Below, piece by piece: positions 1 to 9,339 of a stretch of 64,000 nucleotides of DNA. Position numbers and translations under genes: made by a program. The DNA comes from Micrasema longulum (lineage: Eukaryota > Arthropoda > Insecta > Trichoptera > Brachycentridae). The notes beneath the pieces are model-generated. The model made no database searches. It saw nothing but the letters and a program-made list of their open reading frames with translations, and had not been told where the DNA came from. Where the stretch lies: positions 1 to 64,000 of the forward strand of contig JAGVSM010003972.1 in NCBI GenBank assembly GCA_022494885.1, read 5' to 3'. Positions within the stretch are counted from its first letter, which is position 1. Each line of letters opens with the position of its first letter.

Positions 1-227
1 TCCAGTCCTTGTCTACTAAAATTTTGACAAACACAAAACATTGTTGATAAATAATTTGTTTTGATTTTTCTTGAAGTGAATAAATAAGAAGTACATAATT
101 TACTTAAAATAATAAAAATCTGTGTCAATGAACTAAAAATACGTTGTTGAATATGCAGAAAATCTTAAATAATATCAAAGTCAATAATGTTTTGAGTTTG
201 TCCAAATTTCTGTAGACAAGGACTGGA
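1..227. mobile_element. MITE-like element with 48-bp terminal inverted repeats
   Basis: The first 48 bases (starting TCCAGTCCTTGTCTAC) are the inverted complement of bases 180-227 (ending GTAGACAAGGACTGGA) with only a few mismatches. The 130 bases between them are AT-rich and non-coding. This is the layout of a non-autonomous DNA transposon or foldback element. The left flank is outside the window, so a target duplication cannot be checked. Related single TIR-like ends occur near 49620 and 43950, each next to a copy of the family A module, so the two are probably parts of one larger repeat family. Confidence 0.7.
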
Positions 228-545
228 TTCAACCCCCTAGGGAGATGATAAAAGAGCTGAAAGAAGTATAAAAATTGGAAAATTGTTTTCAGGCGTTGCC
301 TAGTAGGTGATTTGGTTCAGTCGGATGAATCTCACCCACGTGATAAAGGTTTCAGCTATTTTACTTCACAAAAGTTAACAGATGGAAGAGTTGAGGAAAT
401 GTGGATGTTGAAACATGGGCAGAATGGTGAATGTTACACAGTGTGTAAGGTGGCCACTTAAACCAGCCAATGACAGGTCATAAGCCCTGTAAATGCCTAG
501 ACTTCCATGTTCCCTTCTCAAAAATGTTTTCCCTCTCTGTTGACA
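228..545 (+). repeat. Interspersed repeat, family A (near full module)
   Basis: A non-coding module containing GGCGTTGCCTAGTAGGTGAT, GGCAGAATGGTGAATGTTAC and AATGACAGGTCATAA. Recognisable copies lie at 3366-3480, 39590-39785, 43935-44320, 46980-47058 (minus), 49540-49600, 49611-49980, 53729-53790 and 63715-63870 (minus). Copies start and stop at different points, and several adjoin the TIR seen at 1-227. It encodes no recognisable protein and is probably a non-autonomous transposon. Confidence 0.75.
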
Positions 546-689
546 TAAATTTAAATTTACAAATTTAACTTACGTAGATGAAAAAAGTCAATAACGTAAT
601 ATTTTACCCAGAAGAGTAATATAATTATTTGTATAGATTTTCCATGCATAAGTAAAATAAAAACATTATAATTTTGGTTTATTTAAACA

Positions 690-1055
690 AAGATTTACTG
701 CGGCTCTGCGAGACGTGGTGCCTATCCGAAGAGAGATATAAAGCGACTAGAGGCTTTCGAAATGTGGTCCTAATTGGAATTGGAATAGAATTCTAGGAAT
801 TTCCTGGATGGACCGCATCAGAATGACGAGGTTCTTAGAAGAATCGAAGGAGGAAGGCTTTTTCTTAAGACCATCTCCAAAAGACGTGCCAGGTGTGTCC
901 TACATGAGGTAATAGGGGGGATGTCTGAGGGGACAAACTTCAGGGGGCACCCCCGCCGAGAATGCCTAGATTTGCGCGAGGATATGAGCTGCAGGTCATA
1001 TGAAGAGCTAAAGAGGGTAGCACAAAACATACCGGACTGGCAGAGGAGACGCTAA
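690..1055 (+). pseudogene. LINE reverse transcriptase C-terminus, RTE-like relic
   Basis: Joined across frame changes, this stretch reads like the C-terminal end of the endonuclease-reverse transcriptase of an arthropod non-LTR element. It shows DIKRLEAFEMW, then SWMDRIRNDEVLRRI, KTISKRRARCV, SYEELKRVAQNIPDWQRRR and a TAA stop at about 1053. At least two frameshifts and one stop between MW and SW show that it is dead. The family is normally about 1000 residues long, so about 110 codons means strong 5' truncation. Clade assignment (RTE-like) is by resemblance only. Confidence 0.75.
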
Positions 1056-2129
1056 GCTTTTCTGCGAACCAATTAGAGGATAAAAAGCAGAGAGAGAGAA
1101 ATAGTCGTACAAAATGAAACATTTCTATTATAAATATGCTCAAAATAATAGAATAATTTTCACGCGAAACACATTTCAATAATGTAATATATTCATAGTA
1201 CGATGAACAGTTATATGGCATTTATTGTTATCGCTGCAGTGAATAGAATACCCACACACAGCACACCTAAGGAACTTATGGAAATATTTTCTTCATTCAT
1301 AATATAATTAAGTCACCGTGTTATACTATAATATATGTTATTATGTAATATATATGTATTGTACTATTAAATACCAGAAATTCGTTTTTGTGAGATTTTG
1401 AAAAGCGTACACATTGCTTACTAGCTTATTATTGCGTAATTTTAGTCAATTTTTCAATGAATAAGGAAAACACACGCTACTGGAATATAAGTCATTCTTA
1501 GATTAACTTATGTATATTGGAATGATAAAAAATGATTATTAGGAGTTTCGGCAATATCCCACGAAAGAAACCAATTATTTTGCCTTTAATTAATAAATGG
1601 TAAGTATGGTTAATAAATTTAGTAGGCATGTATGTACTATTAAATTCAGTTAACAAATTGAAATTTCGTGGGTAAAAAAATATATACTATTGATCTTGTA
1701 ACTGAAAAAGGTAATTTTATTATGAATATGTTTGTTTGGTAAGTGGCGGTTATTGATATGTAGTATACGAGTAATGCTTTAATATTATGGACGGTCAGTG
1801 AAGACGAGCTAAAGAGTGGGCGAAGACGTCACTTCGGTATTAGTAACAAAAGTACAACAGCCCTGACCACAGAATCGTAGTACACAAAAAACGAGGGTTA
1901 TTCACCTCAGCATAAGGATAATAATAGACTAAGGCAGGTGGCTAGAGGGGGAATTGAAATACAATTAATGTATTTTTATTTATTTTATATCCTTACATGA
2001 AAAAATAATGCTGAAAAAAGGCAATACAATTATCGCATTGAAAATATCTTAACCTACAAAGCTCATTTTATTATTTAGAATATAATATGAACATATACTA
2101 TGCATGAACGAAATATTTATCGACTATAG
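1056..2129. other. AT-rich stretch with nothing recognised
   Basis: No coding frame, tRNA, TIR or repeat shared with the rest of the window was found. A slightly GC-richer patch near 1795-1935 has no convincing frame. Confidence 0.5.
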
Positions 2130-2520
2130 AAATAAGAACAATAATTAAAAAACAGCATGCATAATATAATTCGCAATTACTTTATTGAATTTTATATTTT
2201 TAACATACAGTAAATATATGTGTATGCATATTGAAGTTTTTGATTAATATTTTGATTTTCGTCGCCTAAGAAATGATTATAAATAACTGAGTTGAATATA
2301 AAACTTTGAAAAACTCCAGATATTACAAGCACGCGCGGTCAAGATTTTATCTGACATAAATAATAGACAAAATGAGGATTTTATTTTTATTTTCTCTTAA
2401 ATCCAAAGATGAACTCTCTAAATTATTACCAGACTTGATTTATTTAAAATAATTATACCTAAATATTTGGTATGATGGAAATTTCCATCACGATGCATTT
2501 AAGGGTTAAAGTTAAAAGAA
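2130..2520 (+). repeat. Interspersed repeat, family H
   Basis: This non-coding segment aligns, in opposite orientation, with 18540-18910. Shared landmarks in order are the TTTATTGAATTTTA region, AATATAAAACTTTG, CACGCGCGGTCA and TGATGGAAATTTC. Divergence is substantial, so the family is old. No TIR or tail was identified. Confidence 0.6.
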
Positions 2521-2905
2521 TCACAATAACCGAGGTTTTTTTGTGAGAAAAAATGAACGCAGAAAAAAATTGAAAAGGAATAAGCCAACAAAAGAATAAC
2601 AATAGACATTATAATGTATTATTCGAGAAACAGTCGACGTATGGCTGATTAACCCACGTAGGTAAGTACGTATTAAGTATTACTGAAGTAACATAAACAC
2701 TATAACATTCACGGAATGATAAATTAATTCTTATTGCGATTATGATGTCATCGCGTTTGGAAGTTCAGTTGGTACACCGCAACAATCATGGCACACCGTA
2801 GACGCGGGTTTTACTAAAACGAGCGTAGGTTTAATACGAAAATGATATGACTAATGGCCATTACAAAGGGAAGTAATTAGACATAGCAAAACAGAAATAA
2901 AAACA
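2521..2905. other. No feature recognised; possible 3' end of a minus-strand gene
   Basis: AT-rich with no coding frame. On the minus strand, ATTAAA (plus 2830-2835) lies about 70 bases downstream of the candidate terminal exon at 2906-3056 and could be a polyadenylation signal. Confidence 0.3.
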
Positions 2906-3056
2906 TTACACGCTGAACTCATTCACGGGGAAAGGCAAGGCCGAAGTGACGCCATGCGCCGTGTTCTCCCGGCTCACGGTGTCGATGTCGGGGGAAACAG
3001 AGACTAGAGGAACATGGAGATTGGAGATGCCGAGCGGTGAGCGGTGAGCGATGATG
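2906..3056 (-). CDS. Candidate terminal coding exon, unknown protein
   Basis: A GC-richer islet on the minus strand has a good acceptor (CTGTTTGTTATTAG just upstream) and then 49 open codons ending in TAA. The peptide includes HVPLVSVSPDIDTV and ends SALPFPVNEFSV. Third positions are G/C-rich compared with the flanks, as expected of a real exon. The plus strand also has an open frame here, ending near possible GTGAGC donors, so strand is not certain. I do not recognise the protein. It could also be an unrelated GC-rich relic. Confidence 0.35.
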
Positions 3057-3365
3057 CTAATAACAAACAGTCCATTATCCGTCTTCGTAATATTACGAGC
3101 ATGGATGCTTCGAACCAACTCGTAGAGCCAATGACCTTAAGATTTCAACAATGGTGGTCAACCGCACATTTTAATATTCTGAAATATTATATATTCAAAA
3201 CAGATGCGATATTATAAAAATACTAAATTTTGGGTAGGTACCCAGTACGCACTCAAAGACCGTATTCAAATTTTCTTAGTGAAGAATATTACTAACACCA
3301 GAAACAAATGTTCTTAACCCAACGGTTATTATAATGCAACGTTTTTAAACATATTAATTAACACA

Positions 3366-3480
3366 ATCAAGCAGAATGGCGAATGATACACAGTGTGGAA
3401 AGTGGCCACATAAATAAAATGACAGGTCACAAACCCTGCGAATGCCTATGCATCCATATTCCCCTATGTAAAATGTTATC
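3366..3480 (+). repeat. Family A fragment
   Basis: A short diverged copy of the module at 228-545, recognisable by AGAATGGCGAATGATACACA and ATGACAGGTCACAAACCCTG. Confidence 0.6.
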
Positions 3481-3604
3481 TAAAGGCTTTTATTAATATT
3501 TATGATAAAAATCACCAACTATGAATTTTTATCAAGAAATATCTACAAAAAAAACATTGATATTATGCATACGTATTACATTTTTCACTAACGTTTGTTA
3601 CACC

Positions 3605-3704
3605 TATTCTTATTCTTAGAGGTGGGGGTCAGTGCTATTCAAGCTCTCGACGTCACTGCGACCTGTGAAGATCTATTGTGACGGGTCCCCGTGAATAGTT
3701 CTCG
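3605..3704 (-). other. Likely 3' UTR of the minus-strand LINE
   Basis: Read on the minus strand, this follows the LINE stop and its three tandem units. It holds GGGACCCGTCACAATAG and CAGGTCGCAGTGACG, a type of sequence common just before the end of arthropod LINEs. No clear poly(A) tail is visible. Confidence 0.35.
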
Positions 3705-3899
3705 CCCTCTAAGCCCAGTTTATAAAGAGCCCGGCTACTGAGTGGAAGACAAGAGTTTAAATTTTGCCAAATCTCCCCCTCCAAGCCCAGGTCTATAAAG
3801 AGCCTGGCTACTGTCTGGAAGGCGAGAGTTTACATTTAGCTAAATTTCCCCCTCCAACTCAGATCCGTAAAGTATCGGGCTATTAGGTAGGGCGAGTTC
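3705..3899 (-). repeat. Tandem repeat, three units of 72-73 bp
   Basis: Units start at 3705, 3777 and 3850 with CCCTCTAAGCCCAG, CCCTCCAAGCCCAG and CCCTCCAACTCAGA. Each continues with a TATAAAGAGCCxGGCTACT-like core, and the third unit is shorter and more diverged. The array lies directly downstream of the minus-strand LINE stop at 3910, so it is best read as a repeated 3' UTR segment of that LINE. Confidence 0.75.
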
Positions 3900-3909
3900 T
3901 TTAATATCC

Positions 3910-4182
3910 CTAAAGTGGTTCCCCGAGGATGAGGCTCCTTTTATGATGTAAAGCATCACATTCACATTGAATGTGTATAGGCGTTTCCTCATCTGCACTG
4001 CAGAACCTACATCTAGAAGTTTCGGAAAGGTTCATTCTAGCAAGGTGTTTGTTTAATCTGTGTATACACCTATACACATTGTTATATGCATATAGATGGT
4101 CTAGAAGACAAACGTGCCAAGTATAAAAAATTGAGTTTGGACATTTTAACGCCAATGAGCATGTCGTACGATTTGCACGCAC
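3910..4182 (-). pseudogene. LINE C-terminus with zinc-knuckle-like motif
   Basis: Ninety open codons on the minus strand end at a natural stop. The segment reads RLNKHLARMNLSETSRCRFC then ADEETPIHIQCECDALHHKR. The CxxC...H...C pattern with an acidic ET-P-H core is typical of the C-terminal cysteine motif of R1/Jockey/I-type non-LTR retrotransposons, after the RNase H or thumb region. RT and endonuclease are missing, so this is a 5'-truncated insertion. It is followed by its own 3' tandem repeats. Exact clade is uncertain. Confidence 0.75.
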
Positions 4183-4227
4183 TTATTTTTTATCTCTTCC
4201 TAAATCGCAGTTGCGTATTCATAGTAA

Positions 4228-4469
4228 AGCTAGGGTTTCCTAGGACAGCGGTGCCCGTATTTTAACGGCCGTAGTGAACGGTGATGCAGTGGACAGCCGT
4301 CGTAACGTCGACAAGAGAGTGGTTTCGAGGTAAACGGTGTTAAATGGTGTTGATAATACCGTTTTCCTAGGAAACCACACTCTAGTCGCCGTTACGACGG
4401 CTGTCCACTGCATCACCGTTCACTACGGCCGTTAAACTACGGGCACCGCTGTCCTAGGAAACCCTAGCT
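4228..4469. mobile_element. Palindromic MITE with TAA target duplication, Harbinger-like
   Basis: The element is almost wholly a palindrome. Its left arm starts AGCTAGGGTTTCCTAGGACA and its right arm ends TGTCCTAGGAAACCCTAGCT, with about 110-bp arms and a loop near 4341-4356. TAA lies immediately outside both ends (4225-4227 and 4470-4472). A 3-bp TAA duplication fits PIF/Harbinger elements, although the TIR sequence itself was not matched to a known family. There is no coding capacity. Arm identity is high, suggesting a fairly recent insertion or hairpin-templated correction. Confidence 0.8.
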
Positions 4470-4479
4470 TAAGAGACAC

Positions 4480-4610
4480 GAAAACAAAGACAAAAAAGCA
4501 ACTTGTCAAACATTAAACTGCTCTTCTGAAAAATAACCGATTCCGTAATTGGCAAGGTTGTCATCCAGACTATCGATATATGCCTTTTTAATTTTGAATC
4601 TCATTTGCAA
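4480..4610 (+). repeat. Interspersed repeat, family I
   Basis: Shares CAACTTGTCAAAC, TGAAAAATxACC and a run ending near CATCGAGA/CTATCGATA with 47935-48050 in the same orientation. Non-coding, about 120 bp and diverged. Confidence 0.5.
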
Positions 4611-5570
4611 CTTATATAATGTAATGCATCTAAGGACGGTGTAAACAATAAATATTACCTTTCATAATTTAGATTAGGATTAATAATTTCTTCATACTTT
4701 ATCAACCATATATTCTTACAATCTTACAGTAAAAAAAAACTTGGTTTCCTCACGATTTCCCGCCGAAATAGGTGGTAAATTCATCAAAATTCCGAAATAT
4801 TTAAACAAAGTAATAAAAACGTTTTAAGTATTCGTGTTGTATGGAAAAACGTAAAAAATAAAATGTTTTTCATCGAGTATGGGAGAAATTCCGCATGGAA
4901 TTTGAAATGGCCGGAGAGCAACAAAAAAGCCCACGATAAAAGCTCGCTATGAACACATTATGTATAAAAAAACGTATTATTGCGTTGCGAAATTTATTGG
5001 GCAACGAAATATAATAAAGCCATGTACTTATATCGTATAATGGGGTAGATTGAAGATTGTGTCGTTTATCATGTGGGCACAAAATATCAATAGATTATAA
5101 TAACTTGAACAAAACAACATGTCCGACACGTTTATAAAATGTATCGTCATATTTGCAACATTTTAATTTAAATAAGCGATGGTATATTATGCATTATCTT
5201 ATTATTTGATACGTGAAGGCAAGATGATGAGTCGCACGCTTTAGTTTTTCTTGCTCTCTTTATTTCGTTATAGAATTAAATTCAATAATATTTTTTAAAT
5301 AAAAAACAGGAAAAAAAATTCAGACAGGCTAAAGATGCAAGTTAGAGGGGAAAAGGACGAATTAATCAAAATAACAACAGACCGTTTAATATATGTGTTC
5401 ACCCAAAATTAATATACTGATATATTATTTTTGTTTATATTGTCATTTAAGTAAGATTAACAATATATTACTTTTTTTGATTAGTAGACACATTAACGAC
5501 GTTTAAAAACACGAGATAAAAAAATCACTTAATTAAGTTAGTCTATTTTATTCGTATTGAATTAGTTGAG
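4611..5570. other. AT-rich stretch with nothing recognised
   Basis: Short open frames here have AT-rich codons and no family resemblance. No repeat shared with the window was found. Confidence 0.45.
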
Positions 5571-5573
5571 TAT

Positions 5574-5618
5574 GCCTTGATAAAGGAGCTTGTGATGCTT
5601 TGAAACCGGTCGGTAGAC
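5574..5618 (+). ncRNA. Decayed hammerhead-like motif
   Basis: CCTTGATAAAGGAGC ... TGCTTTGAAACCGGTC matches the order of a hammerhead core (CUGAnGA, stem II, GAAA, palindromic stem III), but the first box is damaged. The following GGTAGAC and AAGTGG resemble the better motif at 17184-17226. Likely a remnant of a PLE-type terminal repeat. Confidence 0.35.
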
Positions 5619-5746
5619 AAAAATAAAAATAAGTGGATAAAAAGAAAGTTATTTTACATCTATTTTGTTATAATTAATAACAACAACATTAGTGCTTCAA
5701 ATATAAATTGTTTTTTTTTAATTTGGAAAAACAATGTTTGAATCTA

Positions 5747-5983
5747 TTATTTTGTTAACATGCTGCATATTTTTTTAATGTTGCAAATATTGTGCACATG
5801 AGTGTGTAAGTAAATGAATGAATTGATCACTTTATAGAGTAATATTATGTCAGCTAGGATTCTTCTTTCTGAAAGTTTTAAAGGATTTTCTGAAGATAAC
5901 AATTGATTATAATTAAATAAAGCAGCTGGAATATGTAGTTTAAAATTAATACATTTTAGATATTTCTTCTGGGCGCGCTTCAC
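5747..5983 (-). pseudogene. LINE RT C-terminus, CR1/Jockey-like
   Basis: Seventy-eight open codons on the minus strand read RAQKKYLKCINFKL, then SERRILADIILLYKVINSF. The ExVQRKFLK ... RR.L.D..LLYKLIN pattern follows the RT domain in CR1/Jockey-type elements. The RT core is absent because the copy is 5' truncated next to the (TA)n tract. Similar segments from other families in the window are at 11665-12180, 48660-49081 and 55039-55245. Confidence 0.7.
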
Positions 5984-5995
5984 AATACTATAATA

Positions 5996-5997
<2 letters not shown>

Positions 5998-6030
<33 letters not shown>
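5998..6030. repeat. (TA)n microsatellite
   Basis: About 15 TA dinucleotides, bordered on both sides by CGATA/TATCG so that the tract is itself a palindrome. Confidence 0.95.
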
Positions 6031-6031
<1 letters not shown>

Positions 6032-6345
6032 TATTATCAGAGCTAATCTTCGTGTGACGTCTCAAGTTCTCTTCCCTTTCATCTCGATGAGTTCTGCTGA
6101 TTGGTCAGTTACCTTACCGTAAACCGGGAACCTGACACAACTCGCTTATCATCGGTTGATACGGAAGAACTAGTGACGTCATGCAAAGTAGTTCATTTTT
6201 GTTATTTTTTTCACCCATTTTGAAGAAACTTTGCCGTACAATGTAACGCTTTATCTAATTTTTACCGGGTCTGAGAATACATTTTCTGATATCCAATTTC
6301 TTTCTTACTCACTTTAATACTTTATTGATGTGCGTTTTCTACATA
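6031..6345 (+). repeat. Interspersed repeat, family B
   Basis: Landmarks are TGACGTCTCAAGTTCTCTTC, GATTGGTCAGTT, CATCGGTTGAT, AGTGACGTCATGCAAAGTA, AAGAAACTTTGCCGTAC and the run through TCCAATTTC. Other copies are at 21070-21385, 30800-31075, 58690-58860 (minus) and 63490-63665, with a weak match at 9833-9990. All keep the TGACGTC blocks. Non-coding; class unknown. Confidence 0.75.
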
Positions 6346-6631
6346 CGGTTGATTCAGTAAAATGTGTTCCTTGAATTATGACATTTTGACAGAACAGTCA
6401 GTATCAAAACTAAGGGCATTCTCTTTCAGAATGTTGTTATCCTGTGAATAGTTTCGCAAAGCTATTTCCGACCGTTCATTCCACACCCCCGATCGATGAC
6501 CGCGGGTGAGGTCGAACCTTGTGGAGACTAGTTACGGACCGTGGAAATAAAACGAGTTTCTTGCTTCCATCGATTTAAATTTGTTAAAGAAATATATTAA
6601 AAGGTCTTAAAAATTAAACAAAGATATACAC
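6346..6631. other. No feature recognised
   Basis: A modest GC patch at 6465-6560 includes CGGGTGAGG, which could act as a splice donor, but no convincing exon frame was found. Confidence 0.3.
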
Positions 6632-6700
6632 TGGAACCTCTTTTTACACGGAGGATACATTTCCAAATTGTACCGTGTAAAAAAAATATACTAAAAACGA
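6632..6700 (+). mobile_element. Possible pogo-type transposon end
   Basis: CACTGGAACCTC followed by TTTACACGG and its near inverse ACCGTGTAAA resembles the terminal repeats of pogo/Tigger-like elements. No partner end was found. Confidence 0.25.
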
Positions 6701-6803
6701 AAAATAGTGGATATCCTTGAATAAAAATCAATTCAAGATTAGAAAAAAAAAATGTTAATTATTAATATTTAAAACATTAACTTCGCGGCCAATCATTTTA
6801 CAA

Positions 6804-7280
6804 AGGGCCTTACCATAAACTTAGCATAAAGTTACGCCTAGGCATATATCCGTATGGTAGAATACGGATGGAAATACTATCCTTATTACAGTGGCAGAAT
6901 AAGGATGGTTTTCCCATCCTTATTTAACCACTTTGCCTAGGCGTAACTTTATACCAGGGGTGGAATTCTGGATCTTCTCTACCTCCTAGAGAGTGATTAA
7001 TTTGAAGAATTTTATTTTTTTAAAGTGACAAGACTTCGCTTCACATAATGGCCACACTGATAAAGTGTTTTGGGTAATGCTTAAGGTCGCAATAATGTTC
7101 TAAATGAAAATCATCATGTTTGATTTCTCGTGTTTATATTTTTTGACGTTTAATCATCAGTGTGGCCATTATGTGAAACAAAGTCTCGTCACTTTAAAAA
7201 AAAATCAAAAATCAAATTAATCACTCTTTAGGGGGTAGAGAAGATCCAGAATACCATCCCAGGTTTGTAAGTAAGGCCCT
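6804..7280. mobile_element. MITE with AGGGCCTTAC ends, interrupted by another MITE
   Basis: The ends AGGGCCTTAC (6804) and GTAAGGCCCT (ending 7280) are inverted, and the pairing continues inward through ATAAAGTTACGCCTAGGCA on the left and its complement at 6931-6949. This holds only if 6958-7262 is removed, so a second MITE has inserted in the right terminal repeat. Without the insert the element is about 172 bp. The inside holds further imperfect inverted pairs around CCGTATGGTAGAATACGG. Its own target duplication is unclear. Confidence 0.75.
6958..7259. mobile_element. Nested 302-bp MITE with CAG target duplication
   Basis: The left end is GGGTGGAATTCTGGATCTTC and the right end GATCCAGAATACCATCCC. 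The inverted arms run about 105 bp, to ATGGCCACACTGAT / ATCAGTGTGGCCAT. CAG occurs at 6955-6957 and 7260-7262 as a 3-bp duplication. CWG duplications are known for some Harbinger transposons. A one-arm copy lies at 57266-57375, and the ends match the smaller MITEs at 29172, 40817 and 51255, so all are likely moved by one transposase. Confidence 0.85.
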
Positions 7281-7440
7281 AATGTTATTAAATATTTGTA
7301 TAAAACCACTTTCTGACTTCTCTATGTCTACCGGTTTCGAGACGTAAGCGTCTCTTCATCGGGACATTAATTAAAACAACATGCAAAACCCGGTATACAC
7401 CTTCACCATAGTTTTTTCACAAAAATGTAAATATTTTCAG
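7281..7440 (-). mobile_element. Single arm of hammerhead-bearing repeat (family D)
   Basis: Starts exactly where the AGGGCCTTAC MITE ends. It shares ATGTTATTAAATATTTGTAT, GTCTACCGGTTTCGAGACGT and ACATGCAAAACCC with the arms of 16678-17277 and 61316-61657. Only one arm is present. Confidence 0.7.
7324..7367 (-). ncRNA. Hammerhead-ribozyme-like motif
   Basis: On the minus strand: stem I AUGUC, core box CCGAUGA (CUGAUGA with one change), a six-pair stem II GAGACG-CUUA-CGUCUC, then GAAACCGGUA and GACAU, which pairs with the first stem I strand. The U-to-C change in the core would weaken or abolish cleavage. One extra base sits between the core box and stem II, as in the other copies. Confidence 0.55.
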
Positions 7441-8170
7441 TGTTTCCTACGACAATAAGCCTTAACTCTCAGAACCCCAGGGTTCCGCGGAATACCTATC
7501 AGGAACCGTTGATCTAGAGTGTCATAATAAATAACGAGGCGGACTTATCGCTATACTCGACATTTTCTTATTGGGGAAATTTACCTGAGAGCAGCCTGAG
7601 AGTTGAAAAGACTAGTCCAGGGTGCTGACTCTATTTCACACACAGATCTGTATTCGGCTGGAAACAAATTACTTACATTCTTGGGGTCCTGGATTCGATT
7701 CCTGGCAGGGTAGACGTGAATTGGTTTTAGAAGTTGTTTAAACTGCAATATTTCAGCTTGAATAAAATGCAATATGAAGGTGGTATCCTACACAAAAGAA
7801 TACTTCTTGAATGATTGTGTATTTAAAAGCATGCGTACATAGGTAAGCAGTTACATTAGTATAAAATAGTACGATAAAAACTCATTATTTTTTATGTTTA
7901 ACCAGCCGGAAATCGTATTATATAATCATTAAATACGTACATTAATTGTTATGCTACTTGTACAGTTAAAATTATTTTTATTTTTAAACATGCGGCTCAG
8001 CTCCCGAGGTTCGTGCTGGCCTGGAGGGCGCCGTGGACGATGACGTCACGAGGGCTGGTTGGTAGGGTGGAAATTATGATTCATGCGTTCCCCCACTGAG
8101 ACACGCGCCCCATAATGACCCACGGATGAAGCCCAAACTACCAAGTCTCATTGTTCCACCAATTCTAAAG
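7441..8170. other. Mostly unassigned; possible tRNA-type B box and a GC patch
   Basis: GGATTCGATTCC at 7691-7702 is a good Pol III B box, but no A box or clover-leaf pairs with it. A GC-rich patch at 8000-8150 has short open frames on both strands and no clear splice sites. Confidence 0.3.
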
Positions 8171-9200
8171 CAAAAGCTCTTCTATATGGATTAAGTATGT
8201 CCATCAATTTGAATACAACGTAAGTCACTAAATGATAACTTTACAGAAGATAATAAAAACTTCATAAATTAGTAATTTTGTATGAAACGTTAGTTTTTTT
8301 TAGTATATTTTGGTTTTTAAGGTATACTTGATTTTTAAGTGTATTATATAAACAAATGTAAAGTATTATACTACTCACCGCCTACTTGTATTCTAAGGAT
8401 ATTTTATTTTTTTGAAAAATGCGTTTTACCGATTTTCTGTTAACAATTTCTTCGTTCAAATCCCAAAAAAAAACGTTTAAAATAAATCTTTTTTTTTTTT
8501 AATATAACGTAAAAAAATATTTACGTTATATTCAAATTCAGGCGATGATAGTCAAATGGAGTAAGGATCAAAAGCTTGGTTGCAATTTTATATAGAGGCA
8601 GAAAATGTTTTATTATATTCGGTAAGTACAGTAATGTAAGCACTCTAGACTCAAAACACAAATGGGAAAGTGCATGAAGCATCACTGTAGCAGGAATATC
8701 GCTGTAAACTTTCACAGTAAACGTTCGTAAAGGGAAAAAAACGAAACAATCCGACAGCTGTTGCGAACACCGCACCGCGGCGGCGTGGCGGGGGGTGGAG
8801 CACTTAACTGGAGCGAGCTAATGGTAATGAATATGGAAACCTCCAACATTTAAGTGACGGATGGTTAGTTAGTTTCAAACGATGACGAATTAGGTTCAAA
8901 CCTACTAATGGATCCGAAGTACCGAGCCAGAATTCACGCGGTCAGGACAAAGCGTCTGTAATCCGCGTGGTCTTTGTAGAAGCGACGCGCGAAATATCTT
9001 AGCCTTGAGGAATGACATTTACTTCCAACCTTGCAGCGAGAATTTTACACATTTCCAGCCAACTTTGCGAAACGTCGCGATGGTTGCGGAGGAGGAGCGC
9101 TATTTTTGAAATAAGGACGAAATGTGCGTTAGCTGATTATAAAGAATCTTAGTTGCGTAATTTCTAAGGGGCATTAGCATTCGAAGATTGTCATCGAGTG
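8171..9200. other. No gene recognised
   Basis: AT-rich to 8500, with a small palindrome at 8502-8531 (TATAACGTAAA ... TTTACGTTATA). From 8750 to 9130 the sequence is GC-richer with CGCGG clusters but no convincing frame. It may be upstream regulatory DNA for the exon at 9340. Confidence 0.3.
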
Positions 9201-9224
9201 ACGCTTCTGCGAGATGGTTACATA

Positions 9225-9339
9225 ATCGTTCATAAAAGGGACACCTGTACTTCAGACCGCCGCATTGCATCACACTACACCGCTCGGGCTGGGAAGGTCA
9301 CGCAGTAATTACGACTGTTACCAACGTTCAGTAACCAAA
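9225..9339 (+). promoter_or_regulatory. Possible promoter and 5' UTR
   Basis: TTCATAAAAGGG (9229-9240) is TATA-like and is followed at 9250 by CTTCAGACC, an initiator-like site. The interval to the ATG at 9340 is GC-richer than the flanks. Spacing is slightly short for a canonical TATA box, so this is tentative. Confidence 0.3.
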
